64,000 bases of DNA from contig JAIXWF010000012.1 of assembly GCA_027482185.1 (NCBI GenBank), positions 124,001-188,000 of the forward strand, read 5' to 3'. Made by a program: the position numbers and the translations under genes. Positions 17,023 to 24,486 of the stretch are shown here, in pieces (the first letter of the stretch is position 1; each line of letters starts with the position of its first letter). Source of the stretch: Opitutaceae bacterium. GTDB lineage: Bacteria > Verrucomicrobiota > Verrucomicrobiia > Opitutales > Opitutaceae. The notes under the pieces were generated by a model. The model did no database searches. It was given only the letters and a program-made list of their open reading frames with translations, and was not told where the DNA came from.

Positions 17023-17127
17023 GAGTTGAAAGTCGAGGGTTGAGAAATCGATCCGTCGGGGTCCGGCAAGCGCCCGCTCGTCGCGGCACTTCCTAGTTCG
17101 GACGGCTCTTCTCTCAACGCTCAACCC
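17023..17127. repeat. Short inverted repeat between rph and HTH gene
   Basis: GTTGAAAGTCGAGGGTTGAGA (split as 17026-17035 and 17036-17046) pairs with TCTCAACGCTCAACCC (17112-17127) on the other strand, leaving about 65 bases between arms. It lies between two convergent genes and may act as a bidirectional RNA hairpin or be a repeat of the GTTGARRGT family; only one copy is seen here. Confidence 0.5.
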
Positions 17128-17153
17128 AGCTCACGCAGCCGCATGAGTCGGGC

Positions 17154-17645
17154 TCAGCCCTTGGCCGAATTCGGCGCGCCGGGTGCCGGCGCCGGCGGCG
17201 GACCGTAGGTCCCGCCCTCGGCCGCGCGCACGAAGCCTTCGGTCACCGACTTCAGCTCTTCCCAACGGCGGCGGATGGTCTTCGCTTCTTCCTTCGTAAT
17301 CGCGTTGTCGGCGGAAGCGCGCGCGATCGTCGCCAGCATGTCGGCGAATTCCTGCAAAATGTCGTTCGTGACCGGGATGAGTTTCTCGGTCGGCGGCAAA
17401 TTGTGCGGATTGCGGATGTAGAAACCGTCGGCCTGCTCGCACACCCATTGCGCCACGCGGGCGTCGGACGTGATCCGTATCAGCTGGCCGACGCGGTCGA
17501 GCGGGCTGCTCGCACCGCTGCCGCTCTCGTCCTCGGGCGGCTCCGCCCATTTGTAGATCAGCGAAAGCGACAGTCCCATGTCGGCGGCGATCTGTTTCGC
17601 GCTGGTCTTTTTGAGGACCTCTCTCATCACCTCGTGCGATTGCAT
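17154..17645 (-). CDS. Small HTH DNA-binding protein (phage CII-like)
   Basis: 163 residues from MQSHEVMREVLKKTSAKQIAADMG. A helix-turn-helix is predicted at residues 12-35 (TSAKQIAADMGLSLSLIYKWAE), then a helical region (QLIRITSDARVAQWVCEQADGFYIRNPH, LQEFADMLATIARASADNAITKEEAKTIRRRWEEL) and a Pro/Ala-rich tail. The layout resembles the phage CII-like regulator family found in many proteobacteria and Verrucomicrobia. No phage gene is nearby. It stands alone, convergent with rph and divergent from sucC. A longer frame upstream adds 25 residues with little coding character. Target unknown. Confidence 0.7.
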   Translation of the reverse strand: MQSHEVMREVLKKTSAKQIAADMGLSLSLIYKWAEPPEDESGSGASSPLDRVGQLIRITSDARVAQWVCEQADGFYIRNPHNLPPTEKLIPVTNDILQEFADMLATIARASADNAITKEEAKTIRRRWEELKSVTEGFVRAAEGGTYGPPPAPAPGAPNSAKG

Positions 17646-17792
17646 GCCCCCCGAGCGTGGAAGCCGCCGCGCGGAAACGCAATCCCGGCCCTCGGCATAG
17701 GCCGCGAAGAATTTCCGCAACGGATGCGCGGTTTTTTTGCGTGCCTAACCCGCGCCGACTCTGGCTAACTCCGCTTCCCTTTTCTTTCCCAA

Positions 17793-18974
17793 ATGAACAT
17801 CCACGAGTATCAGGCCAAAGCGCTCTTCGAAAAATTCGGCGTGCCCGTCCCCAAGGGCGCGGCCGCGAAAACGAAAGAAGAATTCGACACCGCCTTGGCC
17901 CAGCTGCCCGAAGGCGCGACCATGGTGAAATCGCAGATCCACGCCGGCGGCCGCGGCAAGGGCACGTTCACCGACGGCTACAAGGGCGGCGTGAAGTTCT
18001 GCAAGACCAAGGCCGACGCCAAGGAAATCGCCGGCAAGATGCTCGGCAATACCCTCGTCACCGTCCAGACCGGCCCCGCCGGCCGCAAGGTCCAGACCGT
18101 GTACTTCACCGTCGCGAGCGACATCAAGAAGGAGTACTACCTCGCCGTCCTCCTCGACCGCGCCTCGTCCCGTCCCGTCATCGTCGCCTCCACCGAGGGC
18201 GGCGTCGAAATCGAGAAGGTCGCCCACGACACCCCGGAAAAGATCACCAAGGTCGTGATCGATCCCGCCATCGGCATCGCCGACTTCCAGCTCCGCCAGC
18301 TCATCTCGGCCCTCCAGCTCTCCGGCAACGAGGCCAAGAACGCCGCCAAGCTGATCAAGAATCTCTACACGATGTTCTGGGAAACCGACGCCGCCATGGT
18401 CGAGGTCAACCCCCTCATCACCACGCCCGCCGGCGATGTCCTCGCCCTCGACGCCAAGGTCTCCTTCGACTCCAACGCCCTCTACCGCCACCCCGAGATC
18501 GTCGCCCTCCGCGACCTCAACGAGGAGGACCCGAAGGAAATCGAAGCCTCGAAGTTCGATTTGGCCTACATCGCCCTCGACGGCAACATCGCCTGCCTCG
18601 TCAACGGCGCCGGCCTCGCGATGTCCACCATGGACATCATCAAGCACTACGGCGGCAACCCCGCCAACTTCCTCGACGTCGGCGGCGGCGCCTCGAAGGA
18701 AAAGGTCGTCGCGGCCTTCAAGATCATCCTCGGCGACGCCAACGTGAAGGGCATCTTCGTCAATATCTTCGGCGGCATCATGGACTGCAACGTGATCGCC
18801 GAGGGCGTCGTCGAAGCCGTCAAGGAAGTCGGCCTCAAGCTCCCGCTCGTCGTGCGCCTCGAAGGCAACAACGTCGCCGCCGGCAAAGCCACCCTCGCCA
18901 AATCGGGCCTCTCCCTCGTGAGCGGCGACACCATGGCCGACGCCGCGCAGAAGATCGTGAAGTTGGTCGCCTGA
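17793..18974 (+). CDS. sucC: Succinyl-CoA synthetase beta subunit SucC
   Basis: 393 residues (E. coli 388). TCA-cycle enzyme, ADP/GDP-forming; beta carries the ATP-grasp domain and the CoA-proximal part. Landmarks: [92 protein letters not shown] and [17 protein letters not shown]. The leader is TTCCCTTTTCTTTCCCAA with no Shine-Dalgarno. sucD follows after a 129-base spacer that contains a large inverted repeat. Confidence 0.97.
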   Translation: MNIHEYQAKALFEKFGVPVPKGAAAKTKEEFDTALAQLPEGATMVKSQIHAGGRGKGTFTDGYKGGVKFCKTKADAKEIAGKMLGNTLVTVQTGPAGRKVQTVYFTVASDIKKEYYLAVLLDRASSRPVIVASTEGGVEIEKVAHDTPEKITKVVIDPAIGIADFQLRQLISALQLSGNEAKNAAKLIKNLYTMFWETDAAMVEVNPLITTPAGDVLALDAKVSFDSNALYRHPEIVALRDLNEEDPKEIEASKFDLAYIALDGNIACLVNGAGLAMSTMDIIKHYGGNPANFLDVGGGASKEKVVAAFKIILGDANVKGIFVNIFGGIMDCNVIAEGVVEAVKEVGLKLPLVVRLEGNNVAAGKATLAKSGLSLVSGDTMADAAQKIVKLVA

Positions 18975-18986
18975 CGCGACGACCCG

Positions 18987-19095
18987 GTAGCGGGTAGTGA
19001 GTAGCGGGTAGCGGGCATCAGAACCGCCCATCCGCCAAAACAATCCGCCGCCAACGTCCTTCACTACTCACTCCTCGCTACCCGCTACTCGCTAC
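18987..19095. repeat. Large inverted repeat of GTAGCGGGTAG units between sucC and sucD
   Basis: Left arm 18987-19015 is built of GTAGCGGGTAGTGAGTAGCGG-type units; right arm 19062-19095 is their complement (CACTACTCACTCCTCGCTACC onward). The arms could pair over about 28 bases with a 46-base loop. It occupies nearly the whole spacer and ends 8 bases before the sucD ATG, so it would form in the sucCD mRNA. The internal 9-11 base unit recurs within each arm. Confidence 0.85.
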
Positions 19096-19103
19096 TTTCC
19101 AAA

Positions 19104-20027
19104 ATGAGCATTCTCATCACCCCCAAGACGAAGATCCTCGTCCAAGGCATCACCGGCGCCTTCGGCGCCAAGCACGCCCAGCTCTCCCTCGACTACGGCA
19201 CGCAGGTCGTCGCCGGCGTCACCCCGGGCAAAGGCGGCCAGGTCTTCGAACACGCCGGCCACAAGGTCCCGATCTTCAATTCCGTCCACGAGGCCGCCGC
19301 CGCCACCGGCGCCACCGTCTCCGCCATCTTCGTGCCGCCGCCGTTCGCGGCCGACGCCATCCTCGAATGCGTCGACGCCAACCTCGATCTCGCCGTCTGC
19401 ATCACCGAGGGCATCCCGATCAAGGACATGATCCGCGTGAAGCGCGCGATCGCCGGCAAAAAGACGCGCCTCGTCGGCCCGAACTGCCCCGGCCTCGTCA
19501 CCCCCGGCGACGGTGAAAACTCCAAAGGCGGCTGCCGCATCGGCATCGCCCCCGGCTACATTCACAAACAGGGCCACGTCGGCGTCGTCTCCCGCTCCGG
19601 CACCCTCACCTACGAGGCCGTCTTCCAGCTCACCTCGAAGAACATCGGCCAGACGACCTGCGTCGGCATCGGCGGCGATCCCGTCAACGGCACGTCCCAC
19701 CTCGATGTCATCAAGCTCTTCAACGAAGATCCCGACACGCACGGCATCATCATGATCGGCGAAATCGGCGGCAGCGCCGAGGTCGAAGCCGCCCGCTGGA
19801 TCAAGGCCAACTGCAAGAAGCCCGTCGCCGGCTTCATCGCGGGCGCCACCGCTCCCGCCGGCCGCCGCATGGGCCACGCCGGCGCGATCGTCGGCGGGGC
19901 GGAAGACACCGCCGCCGCCAAGATCGCCGTCTTCAAAGAATGCGGCATCGAGGTCGCCGTCACGCCGTCCGACATGGCCGACGCCCTCCTCCGCGCCGCC
20001 GCCGCCAAGGGCGTGAAACTCAGCTGA
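19104..20027 (+). CDS. sucD: Succinyl-CoA synthetase alpha subunit SucD
   Basis: 307 residues (E. coli 289). Alpha subunit with the Rossmann CoA-binding domain ([47 protein letters not shown]) and the phospho-His ligase domain ([56 protein letters not shown] with the active-site His). The usual alpha-subunit gene follows its beta partner on the same strand. It ends 22 bases before a strong terminator. Confidence 0.97.
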   Translation: MSILITPKTKILVQGITGAFGAKHAQLSLDYGTQVVAGVTPGKGGQVFEHAGHKVPIFNSVHEAAAATGATVSAIFVPPPFAADAILECVDANLDLAVCITEGIPIKDMIRVKRAIAGKKTRLVGPNCPGLVTPGDGENSKGGCRIGIAPGYIHKQGHVGVVSRSGTLTYEAVFQLTSKNIGQTTCVGIGGDPVNGTSHLDVIKLFNEDPDTHGIIMIGEIGGSAEVEAARWIKANCKKPVAGFIAGATAPAGRRMGHAGAIVGGAEDTAAAKIAVFKECGIEVAVTPSDMADALLRAAAAKGVKLS

Positions 20028-20049
20028 GTTTCCCTTCGTTCCAACCTTC

Positions 20050-20079
20050 GGGCGGACCTTCACCGGTCCGCCCTTTTTT
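20050..20079 (+). terminator. Strong intrinsic terminator of sucCD
   Basis: Perfect 9-bp stem GGGCGGACC (20050-20058) with GGTCCGCCC (20065-20073), loop TTCACC and six T residues. Confidence 0.95.
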
Positions 20080-20099
20080 GCGCCCCGGCTCCGCCCCCC

Positions 20100-20125
20100 G
20101 TAGCCCAGGGCTTCAGCCCGGGGTC
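20100..20125. repeat. REP-like palindrome GTAGCCC...GGGCTTCAGCCC, copy 1
   Basis: GTAGCCCAGGGCTTCAGCCC followed by GGGGTC: a palindromic element whose other copy is at 38033-38058 in the opposite type of context (next to aroB). Sequences of this GTAGCCCGGGGCTTCAGCCC form are dispersed in many Verrucomicrobia and Planctomycetes genomes. Confidence 0.75.
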
Positions 20126-20126
20126 T

Positions 20127-21245
20127 TCATCCGCTCGCCCGCCCCGCATCGAGCTCCAGCTCAAACAACAAATCGTCGCGGCACACCGTGCTGTACGTGT
20201 CCACGACGGGCAAATGCTCGAAGTCGCGCTCCTTCCGCCAGGCGTCGAAGTGACGTTTGAACTCGGGCTTGCGGTAATACGCCGTCGCCCGGGTCGTATC
20301 GCTGAAGTTCATCCCGCGCGCGTGCAGGATCGCCGCGATTACCTCCATCGTAAGGTCGACCTGCTTGCGCGCGTCGCCTTCCCACGCCGTTTTGCCGTCG
20401 GGCTGGATGCTCGCCGTCCCCGAGATGGTCAACCGCCGCCACCCGCCGGAATCGATCTCCATCGCGCGGCTGAACGCACTGCCGTAGGCCGGCGCCGGAC
20501 ATTGCAGCGGCGAACCCACCTCGCGCGCCCCCGCGCCCGCCACCCTCGGCTGCACCGCCCACGCCGCCACCGCCAAGGCCGCGCCGTCGATGTTGCGCGC
20601 GCCGATGCCCGTGCTCGCCGGCAGCGAACCCGTGCGGAACTTCACGTTGCGGTAAAGCCCGGAGCGGACCCGGTTGAACTCCCCGTACCACGCCAAAATG
20701 TCCTCGTTGTAAAACCAGGTGCGCACCACGTCGGCGAGGGAGAAGCCCGCCTGGTCCAGCGCCCACTCGAGGTTGCCGAACATCTGCTGCACCTGCGCCC
20801 CTTGCCCCAGCGCCAACGAAGTCGGCCCCAGCCCGCCGAGCAGACAGTGCCGCGCGCCGCCGTCCTCGTAGACTGAGCCGACAATCCGGTTGCCCAGATG
20901 CACGCGCTCGACCCGGCCGCCCGCCAACGCGAACGCCTGCACGCCCGCCAGCGGCCCGCCGTCGCAGCTCGCGCCCTCGACCCACGTGACCGGCCACTGC
21001 GCCGTCCCGAGCGTCCGCACCATCGCCCGCTCGATCTCTTCCCGCGCGCCGATCGCGCCGTACACCATCAGCGACAGCACCTGCGCGTGCCGCCGGACCA
21101 ATTCGTCCGCCAGCCGCAGGAAAACGGCCCCGGCCGATTCGCCGGCCCGCGGATTTTCCGTGATGACAAACTCGGCGGCGGCCGGTCCGGCCGCCGCGGG
21201 CAGGGGTTCGAAGATCGTCGCTTTCCCGGGGTTCAAGGAGTTCAT
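20127..21245 (-). CDS. RidA-fold protein resembling FkbO/Hyg5-type chorismatases
   Basis: 372 residues from MNSLNPGKATIF. No signal peptide. Two RidA/YjgF-like halves are visible: GNLEWALDQAGFSLADVVRTWFYNEDILAWYGEFNRVR in the middle and RLTISGTASIQPDGKTAWEGDARKQVDLTMEVIAAIL in the C-terminal half, preceded by AYGSAFSRAM. The C-terminal VCRDDLLFELELD, with a Cys followed by Glu residues, resembles the active-site end of chorismatases, which hydrolyse chorismate to dihydroxy- or hydroxybenzoates. That relation is my reading of the motif pattern, and a generic RidA-domain protein is the alternative. The gene stands alone, convergent with sucD and divergent from the DUF1549 gene. The first 28 residues of the longer frame lack coding character. 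Confidence 0.65.
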   Translation of the reverse strand: MNSLNPGKATIFEPLPAAAGPAAAEFVITENPRAGESAGAVFLRLADELVRRHAQVLSLMVYGAIGAREEIERAMVRTLGTAQWPVTWVEGASCDGGPLAGVQAFALAGGRVERVHLGNRIVGSVYEDGGARHCLLGGLGPTSLALGQGAQVQQMFGNLEWALDQAGFSLADVVRTWFYNEDILAWYGEFNRVRSGLYRNVKFRTGSLPASTGIGARNIDGAALAVAAWAVQPRVAGAGAREVGSPLQCPAPAYGSAFSRAMEIDSGGWRRLTISGTASIQPDGKTAWEGDARKQVDLTMEVIAAILHARGMNFSDTTRATAYYRKPEFKRHFDAWRKERDFEHLPVVDTYSTVCRDDLLFELELDAGRASG

Positions 21246-21411
21246 CCCGCCGCTGACGCGACCGCCCTCGCCGCGGTTACCCGCGGATCGCCCGCCGCCG
21301 CGTAATGCCGGCGGTAATACGTTTTGCACTGCCGCCGATTAGCCCGCGTTCATCCCGCACCGGCGCGGTAGCGCGGACCGCGGCCGCGGCGTCACCGCCC
21401 GCAACCCCGCC

Positions 21412-23058
21412 ATGTTCTTCCCCGGCAACTCCCCCCGCCCCGCCGCGCGGATCCGCGCCGCCGCGCATCGCTTGGCTTTCCGCGGCCTCCGCATCAGCGC
21501 CGCTTTCGCCGCCGCAATCGCCGCGCATTCCTTGCTCGCCGCGCCGGCGGAACCCGCCCCCGCGGATCTCTTCGCCGCCAAGGCCCCGGCCCAGCCGCGC
21601 GGCCGCCTCGACGAACTGGTCTTCGCGCAACTCGCCGCCCGCGGCTTCGAACCGGCCCACGACGCCACCGACGCCGTCATCGTCCGCCGTCTCTTCCTCG
21701 ACGTCATCGGTACCCTGCCCACTGCCGCCGAGGTCCGGCAATTCCTCCAGGATCAGGCGCCCGACAAGCGCCGCCGCCTCATCGAGCGCCTGCTCGAACG
21801 CCCCGAATACGCCGAATACTGGGCGATGAAGTGGAGCGACGTGCTCCGCGTGAAGGCGGAGTTCCCCGTCAACCTCTGGCCCAACGCCGCGCAGGCCTAC
21901 CACCGCTGGATCCTTGCCGCCGTGCGATCCAACCTGCCGCTCGATCGCTTCGCCCGCGAGTTGCTCACCGCCAACGGTTCCAACTTCCGCGTCGGCCCCG
22001 TGAATTTCTACCGCGCCGTCTCGAGCCGCGAACCCGCCGGCCTCGCCCACGCCGCCGCCCTCGTGTTTCTCGGCGAACGCACCGAGCGTTGGCCCGCCGA
22101 TCGCACCGCCGGCCTCGCCGCGTTCTTCAGCCAAGTCGCCTTCAAGGGCACCGGGGAATGGAAGGAAGAGATCGTCTACTTCGATCCGGCCAAGGCCTCG
22201 GCGGCCGACCTCGCCGCGGCCCGCTATCCCGATGGCTGCCCCGCCTCGCTTTCACCGGACCGCGACGCCCGCCTCGACTTCGCCGCTTGGCTCACCGCGC
22301 CCGGCAATCCGTACTTCGCGCGCAACCTCGTGAACCGCTACTGGGGCTGGCTGCTCGGCCGCGGCCTCGCCGATCCCGTCGACGACCTCGGCGCCCACCA
22401 CCCGCCCGTGCACCCTGAGGTCCTCGCGTATCTGGAATCCGAATTCACCCGCGCCGGCTGCGACGCCAAGGCCATCCTCCGGCTCATCCTCAATTCCCAG
22501 ACCTACCAACTCGCCGCCATCCCGCGCTCCGCCGACCCGGAAGCCGAACGTTGGTTCGCGAGCTACGCCCCGCGGCGCCTCGACGCCGAGGTTCTGATCG
22601 ACGCCATCAACCGGATCACCGGCACGACCGAGAAATACAGTTCCGCGATTCCGGAACCGTTCACCTTCGTCCCCGAGGACCAACGCTCGATCGCGTTGCC
22701 GGACGGCAGCATCACCAGCGCGTTTCTCGAGAAGTTCGGCCGCCCCGGCCGCGACACCGGCCTCGAGTCCGAACGCAACAACCGCCTCACCGCCGCGCAG
22801 CGCCTGCACCTGCTCAATTCCACGCACATCCAGCGCAAGCTCGACCAAGGCCCCGGGCTGCAGGCGATTTTGCGCAGCCGCGCAGGCCCCCGCGAAACCG
22901 TCGACCAACTCTACCTCACGATCCTCTCCCGTCTGCCCGCACCGGAGGAACGCCGCCTTGTCGCCGCGCACGCGGCCGCCGCACCCGACGCCCGCACCGC
23001 CGCCCTCGATCTCGCCTGGGCGCTGCTCAACAGCGCCGAATTCCTCTACCGGCACTGA
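21412..23058 (+). CDS. Exported DUF1549/DUF1553 protein
   Basis: 548 residues with an N-terminal signal peptide (LRISAAFAAAIAAHSLLAAPAEP). DUF1549 spans about residues 60-230 (LDELVFAQLAARGFEP, IVRRLFLDVIGTLPTAAEV, YAEYWAMKWSDVLRVKAEFP, LPLDRFARELLTANGSNF) and DUF1553 about 280-545 (DFAAWLTAPGNPYFARNLVNRYWGWLLGRGL, PPVHPEVLAYL, AILRLILNSQTYQL, RRLDAEVLIDAINRITG, ALLNSAEFLYRH). The family is massively expanded in Planctomycetes and Verrucomicrobia and usually precedes a DUF1501 gene, as here. Many members carry an N-terminal cytochrome c domain (PSD1); this one has no CxxCH. Biochemical role is not established. Follows the RidA-like gene divergently. Confidence 0.9.
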   Translation: MFFPGNSPRPAARIRAAAHRLAFRGLRISAAFAAAIAAHSLLAAPAEPAPADLFAAKAPAQPRGRLDELVFAQLAARGFEPAHDATDAVIVRRLFLDVIGTLPTAAEVRQFLQDQAPDKRRRLIERLLERPEYAEYWAMKWSDVLRVKAEFPVNLWPNAAQAYHRWILAAVRSNLPLDRFARELLTANGSNFRVGPVNFYRAVSSREPAGLAHAAALVFLGERTERWPADRTAGLAAFFSQVAFKGTGEWKEEIVYFDPAKASAADLAAARYPDGCPASLSPDRDARLDFAAWLTAPGNPYFARNLVNRYWGWLLGRGLADPVDDLGAHHPPVHPEVLAYLESEFTRAGCDAKAILRLILNSQTYQLAAIPRSADPEAERWFASYAPRRLDAEVLIDAINRITGTTEKYSSAIPEPFTFVPEDQRSIALPDGSITSAFLEKFGRPGRDTGLESERNNRLTAAQRLHLLNSTHIQRKLDQGPGLQAILRSRAGPRETVDQLYLTILSRLPAPEERRLVAAHAAAAPDARTAALDLAWALLNSAEFLYRH

Positions 23059-23071
23059 ACCCCGACCCGCC

Positions 23072-24475
23072 ATGAACGCTCCGCACCACTCCGTCGATCC
23101 CCGCCTCTGGAATCTCGACCGCGAGCTCCGTCTGCTCGGCTTCGGCGCACCCGCGCTGTCGCGCCGCGACGCGCTGAAACGTGGCGTGCTCGGCGCCGCC
23201 GGCCTCGCTCTCGGCGCCCGCGCGGCCGTCGCGCCGGCCGCACCGCCGCCCGCGCTCCCGGCCCCGCGGGCCAAGTCCGTCATCCAGATCTGGCTCTGGG
23301 GCGGCCCTTGCCACCTCGACACGTTCGACCCGAAGCCCGACGCCGGCTACGACTACTACGGCGCGCTCAAGACCCCGCTCGCCACCAACGTCCCCGGTAT
23401 CCAGATCGGCGAACTGCTGCCGCTGCTCGCGCAACAGGCCGACAAATACGCCCTGCTCCGCGGCATGACCCACGGCAGCAACGGCCACGAAACCGCCGCC
23501 TACACCGTCCAGACCGGCCGCCCCGCCGGCGGCCGCGACGTATTTCCCGGCGCCGGCGCTGTCGTCTCGCTCTTCAAGGGCTACGACGCCGGCTACAAGG
23601 GACTGCTCCCGCCCTACATCGTGCTCACCGAACTCCAGGGCCGCTTCTCGGAATCGGGCTTCCTCGGCGGCCGCTACAAACCGTTCGCCACCGGCGGCGA
23701 TCCGGGCGCGAACCGTTTTCTCGTCGAGGGCGTAGTGGCCCCGGGCCTTTCCGACGCACGCCAACGCTCGCGCCGCGAGTTCCTTCACCGGCTGAACTTC
23801 TTCGAACGCGCGCTGCCCGCGACCGATCCGCGGCTCGCCGCCCTCGGCGAATGCGAACGCGACGCCTACGAGATGATCCTTGGCGACGCCGGCAAGGTCT
23901 TCGATCTCGGGCAGGAAACCGACGCCGTGCGCGACCGCTACGGCCGCACCACCTTCGGCCAATCCTGCCTGATGGCCCGGCGTCTCGTGGAGCGCGGCGT
24001 GCCGTATGTAACGATCAACTACAAGGGCTGGGACACGCACAAACAGCATTTCCCCATCATGCGGCGCAAGCTCCCCGAGCTCGACCGCGGCCTCGCCACG
24101 CTGCTCGCGGATCTCGCGGAACGCGGGCTCCTCGATCAAACGATCGTCTGGGCCGGCGGCGAATTCGGCCGCACTCCGAAGGTTTCCTGGGAATCGCCTT
24201 GGAACGGCGGCCGCGGCCACTGGGGCAAAGCGTTCTCCACCCTCGTCGCCGGCGGCGGTTTCAAGGGTGGCCAGGTCATCGGCAAGACCGATGCCCGCGG
24301 CGAGGAAGTCGTCGAAAAACCCGTCCATCCTAGCGAACTCATCGCCCGCGTTTACCAACAACTCGGCATCGCCGGCGACGCCCGTCTGCCGCACCCCGAG
24401 GGCCGCGACGTCCGCGCCCTGCCCACGGCCGCCGAAGCCGTCCCGACGCACCGCCACCTTGCTTCGCTGACCTGA
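23072..24475 (+). CDS. Tat-exported DUF1501 protein (sulfatase-like fold)
   Basis: 467 residues. A twin-arginine signal SRRDALKRGVLGAAGLALGA lies at residues 30-49, so export in folded form is expected. The DUF1501 body shows IWLWGGPCHLDTFDPKPDA, RGMTHGSNGHETAAYTVQTGR, SCLMARRLVERGVPYVTINYKGWDTH, LLDQTIVWAGGEFGRTPKVS and GRGHWGKAFSTLVAGGGFKGG, an alkaline-phosphatase/sulfatase-like core in which several metal-ligand positions (Asp, His, His) look kept. It starts 13 bases after the DUF1549/1553 gene, the usual pairing, and is followed after 11 bases by the PPC protein. Function unknown. Confidence 0.9.
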   Translation: MNAPHHSVDPRLWNLDRELRLLGFGAPALSRRDALKRGVLGAAGLALGARAAVAPAAPPPALPAPRAKSVIQIWLWGGPCHLDTFDPKPDAGYDYYGALKTPLATNVPGIQIGELLPLLAQQADKYALLRGMTHGSNGHETAAYTVQTGRPAGGRDVFPGAGAVVSLFKGYDAGYKGLLPPYIVLTELQGRFSESGFLGGRYKPFATGGDPGANRFLVEGVVAPGLSDARQRSRREFLHRLNFFERALPATDPRLAALGECERDAYEMILGDAGKVFDLGQETDAVRDRYGRTTFGQSCLMARRLVERGVPYVTINYKGWDTHKQHFPIMRRKLPELDRGLATLLADLAERGLLDQTIVWAGGEFGRTPKVSWESPWNGGRGHWGKAFSTLVAGGGFKGGQVIGKTDARGEEVVEKPVHPSELIARVYQQLGIAGDARLPHPEGRDVRALPTAAEAVPTHRHLASLT

Positions 24476-24486
24476 TCCTTCCGGCC

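Noticed and set aside
17154..17645. Prophage remnant around the CII-like gene
   Set aside because: The single small HTH gene has housekeeping neighbours (rph, sucC), with no integrase, att repeat or composition change visible.
20028..20126. tRNA or small RNA between sucD and the RidA-like gene
   Set aside because: The only structure is the terminator and the REP-like palindrome; no cloverleaf or T-arm consensus was seen. The same holds for other gaps searched by eye.
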